Positions 1 to 5,345 of a DNA stretch of 5,345 nt are shown one piece after another. Source of the stretch: an uncultured Aquabacterium sp. GTDB taxonomy: Bacteria; Pseudomonadota; Gammaproteobacteria; Burkholderiales; Burkholderiaceae_C. The stretch covers positions 1-5,345 of the forward strand of contig CALAKR010000309.1 in assembly GCA_937923225.1 (NCBI GenBank), given 5' to 3'. The position numbers and the translations under genes were made by a program. The notes beneath the pieces are model-generated. The model made no database searches, was not told the DNA's origin, and saw nothing but the letters and a program-made list of their open reading frames with translations. The first letter of the stretch is position 1. Each line of letters begins with the position of its first letter.

Positions 1-32
1 TTCGACGGGGGAAGGTCGAGGGCGCTCGTCAT
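1..32 (-). CDS. Possible 5' end of a divergent gene running off the left edge
   Basis: A minus-strand ATG at 32-30 opens a frame reading MTSALDLPPS with G or C at almost every third codon position, as in the real genes here. The competing plus-strand frames across these bases have poorer third-position bias and end in stops at 44-46 or 63-65. If real, the start lies only 29 bp from the Nit hydrolase start, so the two promoters would overlap. No good ribosome binding site is visible. Ten codons are too few to name a family. The alternative is plain intergenic DNA, or the tail of an upstream plus-strand gene whose TGA (63-65) would overlap the hydrolase ATG. Confidence 0.22.
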   Translation of the reverse strand, partial: MTSALDLPPS

Positions 33-61
33 GGTCGCAAGCATAGCGCTACCATGGGCCC

Positions 62-904
62 ATGAAAGTCGCCGCCCTGCAGATGGTGTCCACGCCCGAC
101 GTGGACGAGAACCTGGCTACCGCCCGCCGCCTGATCGCCCAGGCCGCGCAGGCCGGCGCCGAGCTGGTCGCCCTGCCCGAGTACTTCTGCCTGATGGGCC
201 TGCGCGACGGCGACAAGCTGCGCATCGCCGAAGACCTGGCTGACGACGCCTTGAGCAGCACCAACACGCCCATCCAGACCACACTGGCCCAGGCCGCGCG
301 CGAGCACGGCGTGTGGGTGATCGGCGGCACCCTGCCCCTGCGCAGCCCCAAGGCCGACCGCGTCTACAACAGCCTGATGGTCTATGACCCCCAAGGCAAG
401 CAGGCCGCGCGCTACGACAAGATCCATCTGTTCTGCTTCGACGACGGCGAGCGCCGCTACGACGAGGCCGCCACGCTCACCCCAGGCGACACGCCTGTGG
501 CCTTCACCGCCACCGACCGCGCCGGCCAGGCCTGGCGCGTGGGTCTGGGCATCTGCTACGACCTGCGCTTTCCGGAGCTGTTCCGCCAGCTCACCCGCAC
601 AGAGCCCTGCGACCTGATCGTGCTGCCCGCCGCCTTCACCCACACCACGGGCCAAGCGCACTGGGAACTGCTGCTGCGCACCCGCGCGGTGGAAAACCTG
701 TGCCACGTGCTGGCGCCGGCCCAGGGTGGCACGCACGCCAGCGGGCGGCGCACCTTCGGGCACTCCATCGCCATCGACCCGTGGGGGCAGGTGCTGGCCG
801 TGCAGCCCGAGGGCGAAGGCGTCGTGCTGGCCACGCTGGACCGCGAGCACCAGGCCACGCTGCGCAGCCAACTGCCCGCCTTGACACACCGCGTGCTGGG
901 CTGA
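62..904 (+). CDS. Carbon-nitrogen hydrolase, Nit1/Nit2-type amidase
   Basis: This 280-residue cytoplasmic enzyme belongs to the nitrilase superfamily, branch of Nit1 (deaminated glutathione amidase) and Nit2 (omega-amidase). It should hydrolyse an amide, probably of a deaminated glutathione- or glutamine-like side product, to an acid plus ammonia; this is a metabolite-repair role. The catalytic triad is visible: Glu40 in LPEYF, Lys120 in YDKIHLF and the nucleophile Cys165 in GICYDLRFPEL. A further conserved Glu lies at 135, before LTPGD. The later AFTHTTGQAHWELLLRTRA and SIAIDPWG stretches are also typical, and the length is normal for the family. The start is chosen because MKVAALQMVS is the usual first beta strand; the ribosome binding site is weak. 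Exact substrate is uncertain: family confidence is high, Nit1 versus Nit2 cannot be decided by eye. Confidence 0.93.
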   Translation: MKVAALQMVSTPDVDENLATARRLIAQAAQAGAELVALPEYFCLMGLRDGDKLRIAEDLADDALSSTNTPIQTTLAQAAREHGVWVIGGTLPLRSPKADRVYNSLMVYDPQGKQAARYDKIHLFCFDDGERRYDEAATLTPGDTPVAFTATDRAGQAWRVGLGICYDLRFPELFRQLTRTEPCDLIVLPAAFTHTTGQAHWELLLRTRAVENLCHVLAPAQGGTHASGRRTFGHSIAIDPWGQVLAVQPEGEGVVLATLDREHQATLRSQLPALTHRVLG

Positions 905-931
905 GCCCCCGGGCTAGACAGCACCGGGGCT
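904..931 (+). other. Stem-loop overlapping the stop of the Nit hydrolase gene
   Basis: AGCCCC plus GG (904-909, 911-912) can pair with CC plus GGGGCT (924-925, 926-931), leaving one bulged C at 910 and an 11-base loop. It could act as a weak terminator or 3'-end stabiliser for the hydrolase transcript. No T-run follows, so it is not a classical intrinsic terminator, and chance pairing is quite possible in GC-rich DNA. Confidence 0.3.
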
Positions 932-978
932 GATCACACAACGTTCAGTTTCCGGCCACAGATGCCCGCAAAACAACT

Positions 979-997
979 GGGAATCATTATCATTCCC
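979..997. promoter_or_regulatory. Fur box (predicted iron-responsive operator)
   Basis: The 19-bp element GGGAATCATTATCATTCCC is a near-perfect inverted repeat with one mismatched pair. Read on the minus strand it agrees with the classical Fur consensus GATAATGATAATCATTATC at 14 of 19 positions, including the AATGATAAT core. It sits 42 bp upstream of the PepSY-TM start in an otherwise GC-rich gap, where a repressor would block the promoter. A TATCAT at 988-993 inside it resembles a -10 hexamer, but no convincing -35 stands at the right distance. Inferred: Fe(II)-Fur represses the two-gene PepSY-TM operon when iron is plentiful. Confidence 0.75.
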
Positions 998-1038
998 GAT
1001 GTTGGCGAGCACCGCCTCGCGTCACTGCCCCGGATCCT

Positions 1039-2208
1039 ATGACTCCCACCTCCCTGCGCCGATGGGCGTGGGTGCACACCTGGTCCAGCCTGGTGTGCAC
1101 CATCTTCATGCTGCTGCTGTGCCTGACCGGCCTGCCGCTGATCTTCCACCACGAGATCGAGCACCTGCTGGGTGATGCGGTCGAGGCCCCGACCATGTCC
1201 GCGGGCACGCCGCGCGCCAGCCTGGACAAGGTGATCGAGACCGCCAAGGCCCGCCAGCCCGGCAAGGTGGTGCAGTTCATCTCGCGCGAGGAAGACGACG
1301 ACACCATCTGGTACGTGACCCTCAACGACACGCCGCTGGCCAACGAGGGCTTCAAGTCCGTGGCGGTGGACGCGCGCACGGGCCAGGTGCTGGCCGAGCC
1401 CAAGGTGGGCGAAGGCTTCATCTACCTGATGTTCCGCCTGCACGTGGATTTGTTCGCCGGCCTGCCGGGCAAGCTTTTCCTGGGGCTGATGGGGCTGCTG
1501 CTGGTGGCGGCCATCGTGTCTGGCGTGGTGCTGTACGCGCCCTTCATGCGCAAGCTGGATTTCGGCGCGGTGCGGCGCGACCGCTCCACCCGCGTGCGCT
1601 GGCTGGATCTGCACAACCTGCTGGGCATCGTCACCGTGGTGTGGGCGCTGGTGGTGGGCTTCACCGGCGTGATCAATACCTGGGCCGACCTGATGGTGAA
1701 GTTCTACCAGTACCAGGAGCTGGGCGCGATGACGGCCAAGTACCAAGGCCAGTCCGTGCCCAAGGTGCTGGGCTCGCTGCAGCAATCGGTCGAGCACTCG
1801 CAGGCGCTGGAGCCGGACATGACGCTGTCCTTCGTGGCCTTCCCAGGTACGGCTTTTTCCAGCCCGCACCACTACGCCATCTTCATGCGCGGGCATGAGC
1901 CGCTCACCTCGCGCCTGGTCAAGCCGGTGCTGGTCGATGCGGTGACCAGCCAGATCACCGACAGCCGCGAGCTGCCCTGGTACCTCACGGCCCTGCTGGT
2001 GTCGCAGCCGCTGCACTTCGGCGACTACGGCGGCATGCCGCTCAAGGTGGTGTGGGCGCTGCTGGACATCGCCACCATCGTGGTGCTGGGCAGCGGCCTG
2101 TACCTGTGGATCGCGCGCAAGCGGGCCAGCAAGCGCCCATCGGCGCTGCATGCGCCGGCCGATGCCGACGCAACGGCCACGCAGGCCACGACGGGAGCCA
2201 CACCATGA
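1039..2208 (+). CDS. PepSY-associated TM protein, FoxB/PiuB-like putative ferric-siderophore reductase
   Basis: This 389-residue inner-membrane protein has four predicted helices near residues 15-36, 145-167, 192-214 and 332-357. Large periplasmic PepSY-type segments lie between the first and second, and between the third and fourth. The N-terminus (RRWAWVHTWSSLV, then LCLTGLPLIFHHEIE) is a hallmark of the PepSY-TM family. Histidines near the helix ends (H13, H37, H38, H135, H192, H326) fit the di-heme binding seen in the family member FoxB, a ferrioxamine reductase of similar length; which ones bind heme here is inference. The likely role is electron transfer across the inner membrane to reduce an imported ferric chelate. 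The Fur box upstream supports an iron role. The ATG has only a weak GGA ribosome site, but the N-terminus matches the family. The tail after residue 360 is basic, then Ala/Thr-rich. The stop overlaps the next gene. The actual substrate is unknown. Confidence 0.88.
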   Translation: MTPTSLRRWAWVHTWSSLVCTIFMLLLCLTGLPLIFHHEIEHLLGDAVEAPTMSAGTPRASLDKVIETAKARQPGKVVQFISREEDDDTIWYVTLNDTPLANEGFKSVAVDARTGQVLAEPKVGEGFIYLMFRLHVDLFAGLPGKLFLGLMGLLLVAAIVSGVVLYAPFMRKLDFGAVRRDRSTRVRWLDLHNLLGIVTVVWALVVGFTGVINTWADLMVKFYQYQELGAMTAKYQGQSVPKVLGSLQQSVEHSQALEPDMTLSFVAFPGTAFSSPHHYAIFMRGHEPLTSRLVKPVLVDAVTSQITDSRELPWYLTALLVSQPLHFGDYGGMPLKVVWALLDIATIVVLGSGLYLWIARKRASKRPSALHAPADADATATQATTGATP

Positions 2209-2429
2209 GCCGCGCCGAACAACGCCACGCGCTGCACCAGGAGACTCGCCGCAGCGGCAAGCACTACAGCCTGTGGCAGGTGTTCCGCTGGCCGCTGCTG
2301 ATCGGCGTGGCCAGTGGCGCCGGCTTGGTGTCGGCGCTGCTGGCCGATGGCGTGTGGGACGCGGTGTCGTGGGCGCTGCTGTCGCTGCCGCTGCTGGTGG
2401 CGCTGTGGTTCATCGGGCGCAAGGGCTGA
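2205..2429 (+). CDS. Small two-helix inner-membrane protein, unknown function
   Basis: This is a 74-residue protein of a family I do not recognise. It has a charged, basic N-terminus (MSRAEQRHALHQETRRSGKHYSLWQ), then two hydrophobic helices near residues 27-47 and 51-70, and a short basic end (GRKG). By the positive-inside rule both ends should face the cytoplasm. The start is fixed by an ATGA overlap with the preceding stop and by GGGAG at 2193-2197, seven bases upstream, so translation is probably coupled to the PepSY-TM gene and the two are co-regulated by the Fur box. Codon use matches the neighbours. It is likely an accessory subunit or assembly partner of the PepSY-TM protein (inference). 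Its own stop is 15 bp from the convergent receptor stop, with no room for a separate terminator. Confidence 0.8.
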   Translation: MSRAEQRHALHQETRRSGKHYSLWQVFRWPLLIGVASGAGLVSALLADGVWDAVSWALLSLPLLVALWFIGRKG

Positions 2430-2444
2430 TCCGCGCCCCACGCG

Positions 2445-4622
2445 TCAGAACGAACGCGCGAGCGTGGCCGACACCATCAGCGCACGGCCCGGCGCCGACT
2501 CGAAGTAGCGCCGGTTGCCTTCGTTGACGATGACCGAGCCCACATAGGCCGTGTCACGCAGGTTGTCGATGCGCGCCAGCGTGTCCAGCCGCCAGGCCTG
2601 ATCGCCCTGCCCCCACACCTGGCGCCAGCCGGCGCGCAAGGCCCACACGGTGGACGCCGGCGCGTACGCGTCGTTGACATCGTTGGCCCACAGGCGGGCG
2701 CTGTGACGCAGCTCCAGCGCGCCATGCCAGCCGGTGGCGGCCGGCCGCCACGCCAGTTCGGCATAGGCGGTGCGGCGCGGCACGCCGGGCAGGTCGTTGC
2801 CGGCACCCACCTGCGTGCTGGTGCTCACGCCGCTGGCCACGGCCACGGAGTTGAAGGCGTCGAGGTAACGGGCCCGCGTGAGCGTGAGCGCCGCGTAGGT
2901 GCTCCAGGCCGGCGTGATGGCCAAGCGCGAAGAAGCCTCCACCCCGTCACGCCGTGTGCGGCCCACGTTCTGGAAGGTGGAGCGCCCGCCCTCGTTGCGC
3001 GCCACGGCGATCTCGTCGTTGGTGTCGATGGTGAACACGGCCACGTCCAGAGTGGCACGCGGCAGCGGGCGGCTCTTCAGGCCGATCTCGAGGTGCTGCG
3101 CGCGGCTGGCCTTGAGCCCCCGGTTCCAGCCCGGCTCGGTGCCGGCATTGCTGCGGTAGGCCACCTCGTTGAGCGTGGGCGTCTCGAAGCTGCGGCCCGC
3201 GCTGGCGTACAGGTGCAGCGCCGGTGAAGGCTTCCACATCACCGAGGCCAACGGCGTGGTGGCCTCGAAGGCCATCGCGCCGCTGTCATCGCCATTGCCC
3301 GGCACGATGTAGTGGTCGCGGGAGGTGAAGCGCACGCGGCTGTGGCGCAGCCCGGCTCCCACCGACCACTGCTCGGCCACGGCCCAGTCGGCCTGCAGGT
3401 ACTGGTCGCTGTTGCGCGCGCGGTTGTCTTCGTCACGGCGCAGGGCACCCACCACGCCCAGCGTGCTGCCCACGAAGTTCTGGTAGCCCTGGCGCTGCTC
3501 CTGCACCTGGTCGATGCTGGCGCCACCGGTGAGCGTGAAGGGCCGTTCGGCCAGCAGCGTGCGCCAGGTGTAGCGGGCATCGAGCCCCTGGTAGTCGCGG
3601 CTGAAATCGATGACGCCGCCCGGGTGGCGGGGCGGCGTCTGCGCGCCGGCCGGGATGGACTGGAACTGGCGCACCTGGCGGCGCCCGCCATAGACCATCA
3701 GCCGCAGCGTGTCCTCGCCCGTAGCCCCAGCTGCGCCCACCGGGCGTTCGTAAACCAAACCCAACTGGCTGTTGGCGATGTCCTTGCGCGCGTCGTAGGC
3801 CGTGGCAGCCGCATCGGCCTGGCGCGGGTTGGCGGCCAGTTGCGCCGCCGTCAGGCCCAGCGGATCCTGCACGCCCGGCATGTCCAGGTGGCTGCCCACC
3901 AGCGTCAGGGTGGCGCGGCCGGGCAGATCCCAGCGCAGCTTGGCATTGGCCTGCTCGCGCCGGGCCGCACTGTGGTCGCGCCAGCCATCGGTGTCGAAAC
4001 GGCTGATGTTGACCATGTAGTTGAGCGCGCCACTCTGCCCGCCCAGCTTGAACTGGCCGCGCCGCAGCCCATCGGGGCCGGCCGCCAGCCCCAGGGACAC
4101 TTCGGGCGTGGGCGGCCCGTCTTCCGTGAAGACCTGGATCACGCCACCGGCGGCATTGCCGTACAGCGCCGAGGCCGGCCCGCGCAGCACCTCGATGCGC
4201 TCGGCCGAGCCCAGGTCGAACGAGGCGCTCTGGCCCTGCCCGTCGGGCATGGTGGCCGGGATGCCGTCGGCGTACAGGCGCACCCCGCGCACCCCGAAGG
4301 TGGAGCGGGCCCCGAAACCCCGGCTGGAGATCTGCAGATCCTGCGCGTAGTTCTGCCGGTTCAGCACGCCCAGGCCCGGCACGCGCTGCAAGGCTTCGGA
4401 CAGGTTGATCTGAGGCCCCATCTGCCGCAGCGTGGCCGCATCCACCGTGTCGATCGAGGCGGCCACGTCGCGGCGCGCCTCCGGCGTGCGGGTGGCGCTG
4501 ACGACCACCTCGGGCAAGGCTGCCATGGCCTCAGCCTGCGGGCCCGTTTGCGCCCCCACCGCAGCGGGCAAAAGCGCCACGCAACAAATGATTGGGGTTT
4601 TACGACGATGGATTAACGCCAT
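2445..4622 (-). CDS. pqqU: TonB-dependent outer-membrane receptor, YncD/PqqU family (putative PQQ receptor)
   Basis: This 725-residue receptor begins with a signal peptide (MALIHRRKT, hydrophobic core, cleavage probably after VGA at 24), followed by a TonB-box-like LPEVVVSATR (36-45). The plug holds INLSEALQRVPGL and NRQNYAQDLQ, then RGFGARST and DGIPATMPDGQGQ (119-131), ending with EVLRGPASALYGNAAGGV. The 22-strand barrel carries PGNGDDSG near 440, FETPTLNE near 480 and YVGSVIVNEGN near 692, and it ends in a C-terminal Phe for BAM insertion. As I recall it, E. coli YncD (about 700 residues) has nearly the same motifs in the same order; it was renamed PqqU as a high-affinity PQQ receptor. PQQ is therefore the best ligand guess, with iron chelates as the alternative. 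The frame stays open upstream to an ATG at 4757, but starting at 4622 puts the signal peptide at the N-terminus. It is convergent with the PepSY-TM operon. No Fur box is evident upstream. Confidence 0.9.
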   Translation of the reverse strand: MALIHRRKTPIICCVALLPAAVGAQTGPQAEAMAALPEVVVSATRTPEARRDVAASIDTVDAATLRQMGPQINLSEALQRVPGLGVLNRQNYAQDLQISSRGFGARSTFGVRGVRLYADGIPATMPDGQGQSASFDLGSAERIEVLRGPASALYGNAAGGVIQVFTEDGPPTPEVSLGLAAGPDGLRRGQFKLGGQSGALNYMVNISRFDTDGWRDHSAARREQANAKLRWDLPGRATLTLVGSHLDMPGVQDPLGLTAAQLAANPRQADAAATAYDARKDIANSQLGLVYERPVGAAGATGEDTLRLMVYGGRRQVRQFQSIPAGAQTPPRHPGGVIDFSRDYQGLDARYTWRTLLAERPFTLTGGASIDQVQEQRQGYQNFVGSTLGVVGALRRDEDNRARNSDQYLQADWAVAEQWSVGAGLRHSRVRFTSRDHYIVPGNGDDSGAMAFEATTPLASVMWKPSPALHLYASAGRSFETPTLNEVAYRSNAGTEPGWNRGLKASRAQHLEIGLKSRPLPRATLDVAVFTIDTNDEIAVARNEGGRSTFQNVGRTRRDGVEASSRLAITPAWSTYAALTLTRARYLDAFNSVAVASGVSTSTQVGAGNDLPGVPRRTAYAELAWRPAATGWHGALELRHSARLWANDVNDAYAPASTVWALRAGWRQVWGQGDQAWRLDTLARIDNLRDTAYVGSVIVNEGNRRYFESAPGRALMVSATLARSF

Positions 4623-4678
4623 CCAAGGGATTTCCACAAACAATCTGACACCAGGAAAGTTCACAATCAATGTCGATG

Positions 4679-4696
4679 TGATCACCAGCGTGATCA
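4679..4696. promoter_or_regulatory. Perfect inverted repeat upstream of the receptor gene (candidate operator)
   Basis: TGATCAC (4679-4685) and GTGATCA (4690-4696) are exact reverse complements separated by CAGC. The element lies 57 bp upstream of the receptor start, in the AT-rich zone where its promoter should be, which is the usual place for a dimeric repressor or activator site. It does not match the Fur consensus, and its half-site spacing does not fit CRP (TGTGA-N6-TCACA). The binding protein is unknown. Confidence 0.45.
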
Positions 4697-4744
4697 ATTG
4701 ATGCGATGCCGCACGCTTGGCCAGGAGTCTGTCAGGCCTGCCAA

Positions 4745-4889
4745 TGACCTTGCCCACGACGGGTCACCCTTTGAGCATCCATCCGGCAGGGCACGCGCCC
4801 CGCCACCAGTTTCATGCGTCGCCTTGTGCGGCGTCTCCTCGGGCGTGCAAGCGCCCAGTTTCAACGCCGGGCTTGCCCGGCGTTTTTTT
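4745..4889 (+). ncRNA. Candidate small RNA or attenuated leader (hairpin run ending in a terminator)
   Basis: Read as plus-strand RNA, this stretch can fold as consecutive stems: 4745-4750 with 4761-4766; 4785-4792 with 4797-4804 (one A-C mismatch); 4816-4822 with 4828-4834 (two G-U pairs); 4841-4846 with 4851-4856 closed by a GCAA tetraloop; and the terminator at 4863-4884. G-U pairs in three stems favour the plus strand, whereas the 4785-4804 stem would pair better on the minus strand. No plus-strand gene precedes the terminator, so a short transcript or a leader of the amine oxidase gene is a reasonable reading. The 5' end is not defined, no promoter is evident, and no known RNA family is recognised. 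Confidence 0.25.
4863..4889 (+). terminator. Strong intrinsic (Rho-independent) terminator
   Basis: A nine-base-pair stem (AACGCCGGG at 4863-4871 with CCCGGCGTT at 4876-4884) closes a four-base CTTG loop and runs directly into a seven-base T tract (4883-4889). Polarity is clearly plus strand, because the minus-strand side lacks a T run. It lies 135 bp before the amine oxidase ATG and has no plus-strand gene immediately upstream. It must therefore end a short unannotated transcript, attenuate the amine oxidase leader, or insulate that gene from read-through. Confidence 0.82.
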
Positions 4890-4965
4890 GCCTGCGCACA
4901 ACGGCACGCCCCTGCGTGAAACCCTCCCACTGTCAGGCACTCGACACTCGGGCGGCCAGCTTGCG

Positions 4966-4976
4966 GCCATCATGGC
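4966..4976. repeat. Short palindrome GCCAT-C-ATGGC
   Basis: Five-base arms (4966-4970 and 4972-4976) flank a single C. It lies one base before the larger inverted repeat at 4978-4997. It may be half of a compound regulatory site for the amine oxidase gene, but elements this short arise often by chance. Confidence 0.3.
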
Positions 4977-4977
4977 G

Positions 4978-4997
4978 CGGGCAGTACCAACTGCCCG
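4978..4997. promoter_or_regulatory. Perfect 8-bp inverted repeat upstream of the amine oxidase gene
   Basis: CGGGCAGT (4978-4985) and ACTGCCCG (4990-4997) are exact complements around an ACCA loop. The element ends 27 bp before the amine oxidase ATG and 13 bp before its ribosome binding site. It could be a repressor operator near the transcription start, or an mRNA hairpin in the 5' leader. It is not followed by a T run, so it is not a terminator. Confidence 0.42.
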
Positions 4998-5024
4998 ACG
5001 CACACCACCTGGGAGCCCCGCACC

Positions 5025-5345
5025 ATGAGCACGACGCGCCGCCGCCTGCTGACAGGCCTGACTGCTTCCGCCGCCACCGCGGCCTCTGGCCTGCTGGCCA
5101 CCCGCCCGGCCGAGGCCGCCACGGGCCCCGCGGCCAGCGGGCACCACGACACCGATGTGGTCGTGATCGGCGCGGGCTATTCGGGCCTGGCCTGCGCCCG
5201 CGCCCTGGCAGCGGCCGGTCGCCAGGTGCTGGTGCTCGAAGCGCGTGACCGTGTCGGCGGGCGCTGCCTGAACCAGACACTGCCCGCGCCCTTCGGCAAT
5301 TACGTGGTCGAAGGCGGCGCCGAGTTCATCGGCCCGGGCCAGACG
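5025..5345 (+). CDS. Flavin-containing amine oxidase with Tat signal peptide (5' part, runs off the window)
   Basis: The first 107 residues of an open frame continue past the right edge. The N-terminus carries a twin-arginine signal (TTRRRLLTG at 3-11), a small-residue hydrophobic stretch and a likely cleavage after AEA at residue 31, so the enzyme should be exported already folded with its flavin. The FAD Rossmann motif follows: VVVIGAGYSG (45-54), the ribose-binding Glu72 in VLVLEARD, and the RVGGR signature (76-80) typical of monoamine oxidase and polyamine oxidase relatives. EGGAEFIGPGQ (96-106) continues that pattern. The role would be oxidation of an amine or amino acid to aldehyde or keto acid with H2O2 and ammonia; the substrate cannot be told from this part. 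The start is supported by GGGAG at 5011-5015, nine bases upstream. A terminator and inverted repeats lie in its leader region. Confidence 0.9.
   Translation, partial: MSTTRRRLLTGLTASAATAASGLLATRPAEAATGPAASGHHDTDVVVIGAGYSGLACARALAAAGRQVLVLEARDRVGGRCLNQTLPAPFGNYVVEGGAEFIGPGQT

Larger units (their letters stand above)
4623..5024. other. Non-coding region between divergent receptor and amine oxidase genes
   Basis: This stretch of about 400 bases has no convincing gene. The short frames crossing it are low-quality, and one runs straight through the terminator hairpin. It has three zones. Bases 4623-4710 are AT-rich (4621-4700 holds only 34 G/C of 80) and should contain the receptor promoter plus an inverted repeat. 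Bases 4745-4889 hold a series of potential hairpins ending in an intrinsic terminator. Bases 4890-5024 form the amine oxidase upstream region, with two inverted repeats and a tandem CACTCG pair (4938-4943 and 4945-4950). No clear -35/-10 pair was found on either strand. Confidence 0.7.

Noticed and set aside
881..886. TTGACA, a perfect -35 hexamer at the end of the Nit gene
   Set aside because: No -10-like hexamer lies 16-18 bases downstream, and it is inside coding sequence encoding Leu-Thr.
29..889. Minus-strand open frame (286 codons) opposite the Nit hydrolase
   Set aside because: It has Gly/Ala/Gln/His-rich composition and no motifs. The plus strand has an intact catalytic triad.
934..2151. 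Long minus-strand open frame (405 codons) opposite the PepSY-TM gene
   Set aside because: Its protein is His/Gln/Arg-rich low-complexity sequence with no motif, as expected for the antisense of a GC-rich gene. The plus strand carries a clear family.
2415..2438. GGGCGC / GCGCCC stem across the convergent stop codons, considered as a bidirectional terminator
   Set aside because: It has only six pairs, a 12-base loop and no T run on either strand.
3312..4616. Long plus-strand open frame (434 codons) opposite the receptor
   Set aside because: It is antisense shadow: biased composition, no recognisable domain, and the minus strand encodes an unmistakable TonB receptor.
4623..4757. N-terminal extension of the receptor from an ATG at 4757
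   Set aside because: It would place 45 extra residues before a textbook signal peptide, in AT-rich upstream DNA that carries an inverted repeat. The start at 4622 is far more plausible.
4698..4919. Plus-strand small open frame (73 codons) in the intergenic region
   Set aside because: It runs through the terminator hairpin, has no ribosome binding site, and its composition is unlike the real genes.

Overview
The window is GC-rich and densely coded, with strong G/C preference at third codon positions. Its protein families suggest a betaproteobacterium, probably Burkholderiales/Comamonadaceae-like. This placement is an inference from composition and protein style; no rRNA or marker gene is present.

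Layout. A carbon-nitrogen hydrolase of the Nit family (62-904, +) comes first. A 134-bp gap follows, holding a clear Fur-box-like palindrome (979-997). Next are two overlapping plus-strand genes: a four-helix PepSY-TM inner-membrane protein resembling FoxB/PiuB-type siderophore reductases (1039-2208), and a 74-residue two-helix membrane protein (2205-2429). Converging on them, only 15 bp away, is a TonB-dependent receptor (2445-4622, -). Its plug and barrel motifs match E. coli YncD, now called PqqU, the pyrroloquinoline quinone (PQQ) receptor. A roughly 400-bp non-coding region (4623-5024) contains an AT-rich receptor upstream zone with a perfect inverted repeat, a run of potential RNA hairpins ending in a strong plus-strand intrinsic terminator, and two further inverted repeats. 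At the right edge begins a Tat-exported flavin amine oxidase (5025 to beyond 5345, +).

Working model. The receptor would import a TonB-dependent ligand (PQQ by homology, or an iron chelate) across the outer membrane. The PepSY-TM protein and its small partner could act as a membrane redox module, under iron control through Fur. The Nit hydrolase and the amine oxidase look like independent neighbours, although the amine oxidase would share the periplasm with PQQ-dependent enzymes.

Most of the window is conventional. The parts most worth a second look are the PqqU-like receptor paired with a Fur-boxed PepSY-TM gene, the unrecognised 74-residue protein, and the orphan terminator with hairpins that has no upstream plus-strand gene. 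I see no CRISPR array, insertion sequence, tRNA or rRNA.
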